From NCBI RefSeq assembly GCF_026342405.1, contig NZ_JAPEMU010000001.1, positions 5,084,001 to 5,148,000 of the forward strand: a DNA stretch of 64,000 bases, given 5' to 3'. The notes beneath the pieces are model-generated. The model was not told the origin of the DNA and searched no databases. It saw only the letters and a program-made list of their open reading frames with translations. Positions 25,287 to 33,250 of this stretch are shown piece by piece. Position numbers and translations under genes: made by a program. Origin of the DNA: Kitasatospora sp. NBC_00240 (GTDB taxonomy: Bacteria; Actinomycetota; Actinomycetes; Streptomycetales; Streptomycetaceae). How positions within the stretch are numbered: position 1 is the stretch's first letter; every line of letters begins with the position of its first letter.

Positions 25287-25357
25287 AGCGGGCGACGAGA
25301 ATCGAACTCGCGCTATAAGCTTGGGAAGCTCATGTTCTACCATTAAACTACGCCCGC
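25287..25357 (-). tRNA. tRNA-Gly (anticodon CCC)
   Basis: A 71-nt cloverleaf. The acceptor stem GCGGGCG pairs with CGCCCGC and has a U discriminator, as usual for bacterial tRNA-Gly. The D-loop is TAGTTTAATGGTAGAAC. The anticodon stem-loop TGAGC-TTCCCAA-GCTTA places CCC at 34-36 (plus-strand 25323-25325). The T-arm GCGAG-TTCGATT-CTCGT is canonical. CCA is not encoded. The 3' part from the anticodon loop onward is the attR core, so the element restored the gene on integration. Confidence 0.95.
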
Positions 25358-25718
25358 CTGATGAGCCGTCATGAGACCGCTCGATCCACGATCACTCTAC
25401 CCCATCGTCGCGGGTGCTTGTAGCGGCCTTCGCAGCCGTGCCGCCGCCGGTCGTGAGTGTCGGGTTCTCGGTCCCGCGTCGTCCGGTCGGCCGGCGCGGT
25501 GGGGGTGTGGCGGAGTCGGGTGGGAGTCGCGTCGGAGCGCCCCCGGGTGGGGTGCGGGGGCGTACTGTTCTGGTCGCGTGGAGAGTCCCGGCGGTGCCTT
25601 CCCGGGGGCGGCGAGCCGCTGTGCGGAATGTCCGGAAGATCCCCTAATGTGTCGCTGTCCCGCGAGGCGAATCCCGTCGGGACGCCATGAGTACGGGGGA
25701 AGAATGGGAAGGGGACCG
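25358..25718. other. spacer between tRNA-Gly and the zinc-ribbon gene
   Basis: About 360 bp without a recognisable gene. It must contain the minus-strand promoter of tRNA-Gly (a TAGAGT-like -10 lies near 25395-25400) and the promoter of the zinc-ribbon gene. Confidence 0.4.
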
Positions 25719-25940
25719 ATGGAGCAGCGCGCCGTCGTTCGTTGTGCCGAGGGGCACCTGTTCAGCACCACCACGTTCCCGATGCAGAATCTCGGCCCGG
25801 CGCGACTGGGGCCGGGGAGACTGATCCGGTGTCCGCAGTGTGGACGGATGCGCAGTTCGGTGCTCGCCGATGTGCGGGAGCTGTCGGAGCCGCAACTGGA
25901 GCGGGCGCTGCGGCTGGAGGCCGCGGAGTTCCTGGCCTGA
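25719..25940 (+). CDS. small zinc-ribbon-like protein
   Basis: 73 aa with a C-x2-GH and CPQC pair (VRCAEGHLFSTT then LIRCPQCGRMRSS) that could bind one zinc. The function is unknown. I start at the ATG at 25719, after GGGGACCG; an in-frame ATG at 25704 would add five residues. It lies 70 bp before dcd on the same strand. Confidence 0.65.
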   Translation: MEQRAVVRCAEGHLFSTTTFPMQNLGPARLGPGRLIRCPQCGRMRSSVLADVRELSEPQLERALRLEAAEFLA

Positions 25941-26010
25941 GGCCGGGCGAGGTGGTGTCGGGCCCCGGGCGGATTCGTCCGGGGCCGTCCGGTGCACGTA
26001 ACCTCGAAGC

Positions 26011-26586
26011 GTGCTGCTCTCTGACAAGGACATTCGAACCGAGATCGACAAGGGTCGGGTCGTCATCGACCCCTTCGACCCTTCGATGGTCCAGCCCTCC
26101 AGCATCGACGTCCGGCTGGATCGTTTCTTCCGGGTGTTCGAGAACCACCGCTACCCGCACATCGACCCCTCCGAGGAGCAGCCGGACCTGACCCGGCTGG
26201 TCGAGCCGGAGGGTGACGAGGCGTTCATCCTGCACCCGGGTGAGTTCGTGCTGGCGTCGACGTACGAGGTCATCTCGCTGCCGGACGACGTCGCCTCCCG
26301 GCTGGAGGGCAAGTCGAGCCTCGGCCGGCTCGGGCTGCTGACGCACTCCACGGCGGGCTTCATCGACCCCGGGTTCAGCGGGCACGTCACGCTGGAGCTC
26401 TCGAACGTGGCGACGCTGCCGATCAAGCTGTACCCGGGCATGAAGATCGGGCAGCTGTGCCTGTTCCGGCTCTCCTCGCCGTCCGAGCACCCGTACGGCT
26501 CCGCGCGGTACGGCTCGCGCTACCAGGGCCAGCGCGGCCCGACGGCCTCGCGCTCGCACCTGAACTTCCACCGCAGCCAGGTCTGA
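26011..26586 (+). CDS. dcd: dCTP deaminase
   Basis: 191 aa, the usual length for bacterial Dcd. It begins LLSDKDIRTEIDKGRVVIDP and contains SIDVRLD, the active-site block LEGKSSLGRLGL, and HSTAGFIDPGFSGHVTLELS. It deaminates dCTP to dUTP for thymidylate synthesis; some actinobacterial enzymes are bifunctional and release dUMP. The start is GTG. A strong hairpin terminator follows. Confidence 0.95.
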   Translation: MLLSDKDIRTEIDKGRVVIDPFDPSMVQPSSIDVRLDRFFRVFENHRYPHIDPSEEQPDLTRLVEPEGDEAFILHPGEFVLASTYEVISLPDDVASRLEGKSSLGRLGLLTHSTAGFIDPGFSGHVTLELSNVATLPIKLYPGMKIGQLCLFRLSSPSEHPYGSARYGSRYQGQRGPTASRSHLNFHRSQV

Positions 26587-26606
26587 TCCGGGCGGAGAAC
26601 GCAGCA

Positions 26607-26639
26607 GCGGGCGGTCACCCCTCGGGGGTGGCCGCCCGC
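26607..26639. terminator. terminator after dcd
   Basis: A 15-bp GC-rich stem GCGGGCGG(T)CACCCC / GGGGTGGCCGCCCGC with a 3-nt loop, 20 bp after the dcd stop and before the convergent AlaX-like gene. Confidence 0.8.
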
Positions 26640-26725
26640 AGGCTTGTCCGGGGCCGGCGGCCGTCACTCGTACGGGCGAGGCCCGTACAGGCTCCGCACC
26701 GGGCCCGGCCGGGTATGCGTGCGGC

Positions 26726-27616
26726 TCAGGCGCGCTTCGGGCGGGTGACGGCGGTCAGTTCGCTGCCGTCCTCGGAGAGCCGCAGTTCGGTGCGGAGCTC
26801 GGCGAGCTCCCCCAGGTGGTGCAGGTGGGTGCCTCCGCAGAAGATCTGCGCCGGGCCGGCCGGCAGCTCGCAGTGCCACTGGCGGCGGGCGGTCAGCTCG
26901 GGGCCGGGGGTCTCGATCCGCACCGGCGCGTCGGCGGCGACCCAGGTGGCGAGCAGGTCGTTGACGGCTTCGGTGACGGCGGGCAGGGCCTCGGCGAGGG
27001 CGGGCAGCTCGTCGGTGGCCTCGGCCGTGAAGCCCTTCTTCTTGAGCGACTTGCCGAGGCGGTAGGTGTCGGTGCTGGCCTCCGTGTCCATCACCGAGGA
27101 GGCCATCGCCAGGCTGTCGAAGTCGGCGTTGCCGAAGGCGTCGGCGCGGCCCGGGTCCTTGCGCCAGCGCGGGGCGAGAGCGGCGTTGAGAGCCAGGGCG
27201 AGCAGGTGGCAGCCGCTGTGCGAGGCGCTGAGGGCGGCCCTGCGGCCCGCGTCGACGGCCAGTGAGGCCGGGCGGCCGACGATATCGCCCGGGTCGTCGG
27301 TGAGCACGTGCAGGACCAGCCAGGACCACTGCTCGTCGCCGCGTCGGACCGGGATGTCCGCGCCGGCCAGCAGGTCGCCGCCGTCCGGGCCGAGGGCGCC
27401 GGTCAGGCAGTCCACGACGGGCCGCTCGACGCCGTCGACCGTCAGCGTCCCGGTGTCGGCGGGCTGGTCCGGCCAGGTGTGGTCGAGCGGGTGGAACGGC
27501 GTCGCGGCGGTGACGACGGCGTACCGCCCGTCGGCCAGCGGCTGGACGGCCAGGACGGGTGATTCGCCGGTCACCGCCCCGGCCGGGAAGCTGACGTGCG
27601 TGGTGGGGAGGGTCAT
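26726..27616 (-). CDS. AlaX-like alanyl-tRNA editing protein
   Basis: 296 aa. The metal-binding motif HSGCH (in SASHSGCHLLALALNAAL) and the distal CGGTHLHHLGEL are those of the AlaRS second-additional/editing domain. Free-standing AlaX proteins hydrolyse Ser- or Gly-tRNA-Ala. The N-terminal 100 residues form the small beta-barrel of this family. It starts at the ATG at 27616 and converges with dcd. Substrate preference is not deducible. Confidence 0.8.
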   Translation of the reverse strand: MTLPTTHVSFPAGAVTGESPVLAVQPLADGRYAVVTAATPFHPLDHTWPDQPADTGTLTVDGVERPVVDCLTGALGPDGGDLLAGADIPVRRGDEQWSWLVLHVLTDDPGDIVGRPASLAVDAGRRAALSASHSGCHLLALALNAALAPRWRKDPGRADAFGNADFDSLAMASSVMDTEASTDTYRLGKSLKKKGFTAEATDELPALAEALPAVTEAVNDLLATWVAADAPVRIETPGPELTARRQWHCELPAGPAQIFCGGTHLHHLGELAELRTELRLSEDGSELTAVTRPKRA

Positions 27617-27770
27617 ACGGGCTCCGTGCACTGGTACGAGGGTGGGTGGAAAAAGCTCCGAGGAGCCGGAAGCGGGGCGGGCCCGGTGCCGGCGGCCCAC
27701 CCGGCCATTCTCCCCCGGACGGGGCCAAGCACCGGGGCCCGTCCGGACACCCGCGTACACCTTCGACGGG

Positions 27771-27839
27771 CCCGTGCCTCGACCCGTCCCGGGCCCGTGC
27801 TTCGACCCGTCCCCGTCCCGTGCCTCGACCCGTACGGCC
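27771..27839. repeat. 23-bp tandem repeat, three copies
   Basis: The block CCCGTGC(C/T)TCGACCCGT begins at 27771, 27794 and 27817, an exact 23-bp period. It lies in the 236-bp spacer downstream of the Yip1 gene and upstream of the AlaX-like gene (both on the minus strand). Confidence 0.9.
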
Positions 27840-27852
27840 CCGCGCCCCGGCC

Positions 27853-28794
27853 TCAGCCCAGGGTCGGCAGCTTGATCAGCACCAGCAGCGCCAGCAGCTG
27901 CAGCGAGGCGGCTCCGGCGGCCTTGCCCCAGGGCAGGTCGTGGATCCGTCGCACCATGGCGGTCAGCAGACCGGCGCAGAGCAGCCAGGTGAGCCAGCCG
28001 ACCACCTGGACGACCAGGTTGTCGGCCGGCAGGAAGAGCGCGAGCAGCAGCCGCGGCGCGTCGGAGGTCCAGCCGATCAGGACGGCCAGGCCGACCGTGG
28101 AGCGCCACGGGCCGTCCCCGCCGAACTGCCGGGCCAGCGCGTACGTGACGGCGCCCAGCATGCCGCCGGCGAGGGTGAAGACCACCCCGGAGGCGGCGAG
28201 GGCGGTCAGCGCGACGGTGAAGGTGGAGTCCAGCACGTCGTTGCGGGTCAGGCCGAGCCCGAGGACGGCGAGCACGCCGTACAGCAGCGAGACGCAGAGC
28301 GCGGGCAGCCAGACCTGGTGGTCGCGGGCCCGGTCGAAGGTGGCGGAGGGCGAGCGGTAGAGGCCGGTCAGCAGCTCGCGCCAGCGCGGGCGCGGCCCGG
28401 CCACCCGCGGCGCCGACTGGCCGCCGGCCCGGTAGACCGCGACGTTGTCCTGCCCGTACTCGGGGCCGTAGCCCTGCCGGTCGTACCCCTGCGGGCCGTA
28501 GCCGTCCTGCCGGTACTCGGGCGGGTAGGGCTGCGGGTACCCCTGCGGGGGGCCGTCCGGGCCGCCCGGGTACGGGTCGCCGTCGCCGACCGGGAAGGCC
28601 CGGGTGTGGCCGGGCTGGTCGGCGCCGTACGGGTCGTAGCCGTCGGGGCCGGCCGCGGGGCCTCGGCCCTGCGGCGCGGTGAAGTACTCGGGTCCGTCCG
28701 CCTGCCCGTACTGCTGCTGCGGGTGCCCCCCGGGGGGCGCTGTCCACCTGCGGGGATCGGCGCCCTGACCGTTGTCGTATTGATTGCCAGCCAC
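27853..28794 (-). CDS. Yip1-family membrane protein with a Gly/Pro/Tyr-rich N-terminus
   Basis: 313 aa. Residues 1-130 are low complexity, rich in G, P, Y, Q and D (QQQYGQADG, DGYDPYGAD, PQPYPPEY). Residues 140-313 are a Yip1-type integral domain with about five helices, starting at LLTGLYRSPSATFDRARDH. Such proteins are common and poorly studied in actinobacteria. The disordered head probably lies in the cytoplasm. Confidence 0.8.
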   Translation of the reverse strand: MAGNQYDNGQGADPRRWTAPPGGHPQQQYGQADGPEYFTAPQGRGPAAGPDGYDPYGADQPGHTRAFPVGDGDPYPGGPDGPPQGYPQPYPPEYRQDGYGPQGYDRQGYGPEYGQDNVAVYRAGGQSAPRVAGPRPRWRELLTGLYRSPSATFDRARDHQVWLPALCVSLLYGVLAVLGLGLTRNDVLDSTFTVALTALAASGVVFTLAGGMLGAVTYALARQFGGDGPWRSTVGLAVLIGWTSDAPRLLLALFLPADNLVVQVVGWLTWLLCAGLLTAMVRRIHDLPWGKAAGAASLQLLALLVLIKLPTLG

Positions 28795-29044
28795 GTTCCG
28801 AAGGTACCGGTCCTTCGGCCCCGGTGGCGGTCGATCAAGGGTCCGGGGCCGGATTGCAGCGACTCTGTGACGGGCGTCCGCGGCGGCGGTGCGCTCCCGC
28901 CGCCGTTTCCCGGCCCGAAGGAGCCCGCGGGAGGGGCCGGGAGGGACTCCGGGAGTGCCTCGGCGGGGGCCTGCGTCCGACCCCCGCCAGGGCCTTTCCG
29001 AGGCGGAGCGAGTCTCCGAGACGGAGCGAGTCTCCGAGGCGGAC

Positions 29045-30193
29045 CTAGTGCTGGGCGCCGACCCGCGGTGCGTGGACGGCGGCCGCCGCGGAGGCGCCGG
29101 CCGGGCAGCCGCCGGGGCCCGCGGTGGTCCGTACGGCGCCGACCGGCAGCAGCGTGCCGCAGGCGATCCGGATACCGTTCGGCAGCTCGTTGTCGGCCTC
29201 GACGGTCGCGCCGTCGCCGATCACGGCGCCGTCCAGCGAGGTGCGGGCTCCGATGACGGCGTAGGCGCCGACGATGGAGTCCTTGACGAAGGTGTCCGCG
29301 GCGATGGTCGCGCCCGGCAGCACCACGCTGCCCTCGACGATCGCGCCGGCCTCGACCACCGCGCCCTCGGAGACCACGGTGCCGGAGCTGAGCACGGCGC
29401 CGGGGTGCACGCTGGCGCCGGGCAGCAGCAGCGCGTCGCCGGTCGGGCCGGGGACGGCGGGCGAGTCGACCTTGCCGAGGACCAGGTCGGCGGAGCCGCG
29501 GACGAACGCGGCGGGGGTGCCCAGGTCGAGCCAGTACGAGGTGTCCACCACGCCGCGCAGCAGCGCGCCGGTGGCCAGCAGCTCGGGGAAGGTCTCGCGC
29601 TCGACCGAGACCTCGCGGCCGGCCGGGATGCGGTCGATCACCGAACGGGTGAACACGTAGCAGCCCGCGTTGATCTGGTCGGTGACGATCTGCTCGGGCG
29701 TCTCCGGCTTCTCCAGGAACTCCAGCACCCGGCCGTCCTCGTCGGTCGGGACGAGGCCGAAGGCCCGCGGGTCCTCGACCCGGGTGAGGTGCAGGGTGAC
29801 GTCCGCGCCGGCGGCCACGTGGCCGTCGCGCAGGCCGGCGATGTCGACGCCGGACAGGATGTCGCCGTTGAAGACCAGGACCGGCTCGTCGGGGCCGCAG
29901 GTCAGGCCGGACGCGGCGTTGCGGATCGCGCCGCCGGTGCCCAGCGGCTCGCGCTCGGTCAGGTAGACCAGCTCGATCCCGTACGGGGTGCCGTCCTGGA
30001 AGTGGTCCTCGAACACCTCGGCCAGGTAGGACGTGGCGAGCACGACCCGGGTGACACCGGCGGCCGCGGCGCGGGCCAGCTGGTGTGCGATGAAGGGGAC
30101 GCCCGCCACGGGGAGCATGGGCTTGGGGGTGTGGGTCGTCAACGGGCGCAGTCGCGTGCCCTTGCCGCCGACCAGCATGATCGCCTCGGTCAT
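29045..30193 (-). CDS. NDP-sugar pyrophosphorylase-like protein
   Basis: 382 aa. The nucleotide-binding signature GGKGTRLRPLTTHTPKPM near residue 9 and VFNGDILSG near residue 110 mark an RmlA/ManC-type nucleotidyltransferase. The C-terminal third has left-handed beta-helix hexapeptides (VVSEGAVVEAGAIVEGSVVL and others). These enzymes make NDP-sugars such as GDP-mannose or dTDP-glucose; the exact sugar is not determined. The last 30 residues are Ala/Gly rich. It starts at the ATG at 30193. Confidence 0.85.
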   Translation of the reverse strand: MTEAIMLVGGKGTRLRPLTTHTPKPMLPVAGVPFIAHQLARAAAAGVTRVVLATSYLAEVFEDHFQDGTPYGIELVYLTEREPLGTGGAIRNAASGLTCGPDEPVLVFNGDILSGVDIAGLRDGHVAAGADVTLHLTRVEDPRAFGLVPTDEDGRVLEFLEKPETPEQIVTDQINAGCYVFTRSVIDRIPAGREVSVERETFPELLATGALLRGVVDTSYWLDLGTPAAFVRGSADLVLGKVDSPAVPGPTGDALLLPGASVHPGAVLSSGTVVSEGAVVEAGAIVEGSVVLPGATIAADTFVKDSIVGAYAVIGARTSLDGAVIGDGATVEADNELPNGIRIACGTLLPVGAVRTTAGPGGCPAGASAAAAVHAPRVGAQH

Positions 30194-30620
30194 GGTCTGC
30201 GCTGTTCCCCTTGTGCTCCGGTGTGGCGCCGCCGCCGGTGCGGCTGCAGCCCCCGCTGGTGGTGGTCCCCGCCCGGTCCGTCCGGGTGCGGGACAGACCC
30301 GCACGGCGCGGGTCAGGCGCCTACTGTATTTCCTTCCCGCGGCGGCCCGGTCAGGCGCCCGCCCGATTGGCGGGACGTCCAGCCGGACGAGGCCTTGGAC
30401 GGGACGCCGGACGAGACCCCGGGGGTGGCCCGGGCAGGCCCCGGCCACGGCCCGGGCGCGGCCCCGGGACGACCGGGCCCGGCCGACGCCGAGGAGGCGC
30501 GGACCGGGCCCGGTCGTAGTAGAACCTGTGGTCGAACTTGTAGCAGAACTGTCGAACGGCGCCGCTCCCGCGGCACCCCGCCCGGCCGGCCCGCACGGGT
30601 GGCGGGCCGGCCGGCAGGGG
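30194..30620. other. spacer upstream of the NDP-sugar gene
   Basis: About 430 bp between two minus-strand genes. No recognised gene. It should hold the promoter of the NDP-sugar gene and the 3' end of the EtfD-like transcript. Confidence 0.4.
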
Positions 30621-32840
30621 TCAGGCGTCGACGGTCTCGGGGGCCGCCTCGGCGGTCGGCGCCGCCTTGACGGACTCCAGCAGCAGCTGGGCGACGTCGA
30701 CCACCTTCAGGTGCTCCTTGGCCGCGCCCTCGTTCTTCTTGCCGTTGGCCGAGTCGGAGAGCATCACCAGGCAGAACGGGCAGGCGGTGGAGACGATGTC
30801 GGGGTTGAGCGACAGCGCCTCGTCCATCCGCTCGTTGTTGATGCGCTTGCCGATCCGCTCCTCCATCCACATCCGCGCGCCGCCGGCGCCGCAGCAGAAG
30901 CCGCGCTCCTTGTGGCGGTGCATCTCCTGCTGGCGCAGGCCGGGGACCTTGTCCATGATCTCGCGCGGCGGGCTGTAGACCTTGTTGTGCCGGCCCAGGT
31001 AGCAGGGGTCGTGGTAGGTGATCAGGCCCTCGACCGGGTTGACCGGCAGCAGCTTGCCCTCGTCGATCAGGTGCTGCAGCAGCTGGGTGTGGTGGATGAC
31101 CTCGAAGTGGCCGCCCAGCTGCGGGTACTCGTTGGCGATGGTGTTGAAGCAGTGCGGGCAGGTCGCGACGATCCGCTTGGCCGGGGCGTCCTCCAGCGCG
31201 GCGTTCAGCGTCTCGACGTTCTGCGCGCCGAGCATCTGGAAGAGGAACTCGTTGCCCAGGCGGCGCGGGGAGTCGCCGGAGCAGGTCTCCTCCTTGCCGA
31301 GGATCGCGAACTTGACGCCCGCGGTGTGCAGCAGCTCGGCGAAGGCCTTGGTGGTCTTCTTCGCGCGGTCCTCCAGGGCGCCGGCGCAGCCGACCCAGTA
31401 GAGGTACTCGACCTCGGCGGGGTCGATGTCCTCACCGATCACCGGCACCTCGATGCCGGTCTCCTTCTTGAGCTCCTTGACCCAGTCCAGACGGGCCTTG
31501 GTGGCCATGCCCCACGGGTTGCCCTTGTTCTCCAGGTTCTTGAGCATCGTCCCGGCCTCGGTCGGGAAGGAGCTCTCGATCATCACCTGGTAGCGGCGCA
31601 TGTCGACGATGTGGTCGATGTGCTCGATGTCCACCGGGCACTGCTCGACGCAGGCGCCGCAGCTGGTGCAGGACCAGAGCACGTCCGGGTCGATGACGCC
31701 GTTCTCCTCGGCGGTGCCGATCAGCGGGCGCTCGGCCTCGGCCAGCGCGGCCGCCGGGACGTCCTTGAGCTGCTCGGCGGTGGCGATCTCGTTGCCCTCG
31801 GCGTCCTTGCCGCCGCCGGCCAGCAGGTAGGGCGCCTTGGCGAAGGCGTGCTCGCGCAGGCTCATGATCAGCAGCTTGGGCGACAGCGGCTTGCCGGTGT
31901 TCCAGGCGGGGCACTGGGACTGGCAGCGGCCGCACTCGGTGCAGGTGGAGAAGTCGAGGATGCCCTTCCAGGAGAAGTGCTCGACCTGGGAGACGCCGAA
32001 GACGGCGTCGTCGGCCGGGTCCTCGAAGTCGATCGGGGCGCCGCCGCTGGTCATCGGCCGCAGCGCGCCGAGGGCGACGGAGCCGCTCTCCTCGCGCTTG
32101 AAGAAGATGTTGAAGAAGGCGAGGAAGCGGTGCCAGGCCACGCCCATCGACGGGTTGACGCCGATGGTGGTCGCCCAGGCGAAGGAGATGCAGATCTTCA
32201 GCATCGCGAACAGGTAGATCAGGTTTTCCAGGGTGCTGTGCGAGAGGCCCTTGAAGGCCAGCACCAGCGGGTACGAGATCAGGTACGCGGCCTCGTAGGA
32301 CTCGACGCCGGCCAGGGCGCCCTCCAGGCCGCGCAGCACCATGATGCAGATGCCGATGCCGAGGATCGTGTACTCGACGTAGAAGGCCTGCCAGGCGATC
32401 GAGCCGGCGAAGCGGGACTTGCGGCCGGCCCGGCCGGGCAGGCTGAGCAGCCGGATCACGATCAGGGTCGCGATGCCCAGCGTGGTCAGGGTGCCGACCA
32501 GCTCGGTGAAGATCTCGAACGGCAGCCAGAGGCCGATCACGGGGATCGTCCACTCGGCGTCGAAGAGCTGCCCGAAGGCGGTGACCAGGGTGGTGATCAG
32601 GGTGAAGAAGCCGACCGCGACGAACCAGTGCGCGACGCCGACGACGCCCCACTGGTTCATCCGGGTGTGGCCGAGGAACTCGACGGCCACCGTCTTCGCC
32701 CTCAGCACCGGGTTGCCGGTGCGGGTGGCGTCCGGCGAACCGGTCTTCACCACCTTGTAGATGTACGCGGCCGCACGGGCGGCGAGCGCGGTGCCGATCA
32801 CAGTGGTGACCAGCGAGATGACGATCGCTGCTAGCTGCAT
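30621..32840 (-). CDS. EtfD-like membrane (Fe-S) oxidoreductase
   Basis: 739 aa. The N-terminal 270 residues have about six membrane helices with a haem-cytochrome-b-like layout. Two 4Fe-4S clusters follow: CTECGRCQSQCP and CTSCGACVEQCP. After these come two CCG-type cysteine-rich domains (TCPHCFNT, YHDPCYLGRHN, GFCCGAGGARMW). This architecture matches actinobacterial EtfD (Rv0338c-type), which passes electrons from electron-transferring flavoprotein to menaquinone during fatty-acid beta-oxidation. The ATG start lies 410 bp from dnaK, divergent. Confidence 0.82.
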   Translation of the reverse strand: MQLAAIVISLVTTVIGTALAARAAAYIYKVVKTGSPDATRTGNPVLRAKTVAVEFLGHTRMNQWGVVGVAHWFVAVGFFTLITTLVTAFGQLFDAEWTIPVIGLWLPFEIFTELVGTLTTLGIATLIVIRLLSLPGRAGRKSRFAGSIAWQAFYVEYTILGIGICIMVLRGLEGALAGVESYEAAYLISYPLVLAFKGLSHSTLENLIYLFAMLKICISFAWATTIGVNPSMGVAWHRFLAFFNIFFKREESGSVALGALRPMTSGGAPIDFEDPADDAVFGVSQVEHFSWKGILDFSTCTECGRCQSQCPAWNTGKPLSPKLLIMSLREHAFAKAPYLLAGGGKDAEGNEIATAEQLKDVPAAALAEAERPLIGTAEENGVIDPDVLWSCTSCGACVEQCPVDIEHIDHIVDMRRYQVMIESSFPTEAGTMLKNLENKGNPWGMATKARLDWVKELKKETGIEVPVIGEDIDPAEVEYLYWVGCAGALEDRAKKTTKAFAELLHTAGVKFAILGKEETCSGDSPRRLGNEFLFQMLGAQNVETLNAALEDAPAKRIVATCPHCFNTIANEYPQLGGHFEVIHHTQLLQHLIDEGKLLPVNPVEGLITYHDPCYLGRHNKVYSPPREIMDKVPGLRQQEMHRHKERGFCCGAGGARMWMEERIGKRINNERMDEALSLNPDIVSTACPFCLVMLSDSANGKKNEGAAKEHLKVVDVAQLLLESVKAAPTAEAAPETVDA

Positions 32841-33156
32841 CGGCTCTCCGTCTCCTGCGGCTGGGGTCGAGCTGTGTATAGAGGGGTCCGACCGATTGTA
32901 CTCATCGGTAACTTGCAGGTGGACCTCGGCGGAGACTATCGCTCGTTAACGCCCGTTCAGAAGATGCGCAAGGTATGGCGGCAGTCACTAAGGGCTTACT
33001 CACCCGTTTGTCTGAGGCATGTCCCGCCAGGGGGGTGGCCGGCGGGCGAGCCGGACCCGCTCGGTCGCGGGCCATATTCGAGTGTGCCCGCACCGCCGCG
33101 CCGACCGGCCCGTTCGGGCGCGTCGCGGCATGCCCTACAGATAAGCGCGCAGTAAA

Positions 33157-33177
33157 GTTGAGTGGCAACGGCTCAAG
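33157..33177. promoter_or_regulatory. HAIR operator 1 (HspR box)
   Basis: GTTGAGT-N7-GCTCAAG, close to the HspR consensus CTTGAGT-N7-ACTCAAG. HspR with DnaK as corepressor binds here and represses the operon until heat shock. Confidence 0.88.
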
Positions 33178-33208
33178 CCTGTTGACGCTCCCGATCTCGT
33201 CAGGCATG

Positions 33209-33229
33209 CTTGAGCCCGTAAAGCTCAAC
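33209..33229. promoter_or_regulatory. HAIR operator 2 (HspR box)
   Basis: CTTGAGC-N7-GCTCAAC, 52 bp centre to centre from operator 1 and 21 bp before the dnaK start. It is therefore probably in the 5' leader or overlapping the promoter. Confidence 0.85.
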
Positions 33230-33250
33230 TCTTCCGTGGAGGTATTTACG

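Larger units (their letters stand above)
9944..25327. mobile_element. integrative element in tRNA-Gly(CCC)
   Basis: A 15.4-kb segment is bounded by a 42-bp perfect direct repeat (9944-9985 and 25286-25327). The repeat equals the 3' part of tRNA-Gly from the anticodon loop to the end. The right copy belongs to the intact tRNA, so integration kept the tRNA functional. Inside are a decayed tyrosine integrase (19698-20519), 21-bp arm-like repeats near both ends, and accessory cargo. No replication or conjugation gene (RepSA, Tra/FtsK, Spd) is visible, so this is an integrative island that now looks non-autonomous. Confidence 0.88.
32841..33250. promoter_or_regulatory. divergent EtfD-like / dnaK control region
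   Basis: 410 bp. The dnaK-proximal part contains two HAIR operators (separate entries) and a TTGACG -35-like hexamer at 33182-33187. The other half should drive the EtfD-like gene. The open frame running into dnaK from 32975 is a by-product of the dnaK frame. Confidence 0.7.

Noticed and set aside
30033..32834. 933-codon plus-strand open frame
   Set aside because: It lies opposite the EtfD-like and NDP-sugar genes, has a repetitive Gln/Leu/Asp-type composition typical of antisense frames, and no domain.
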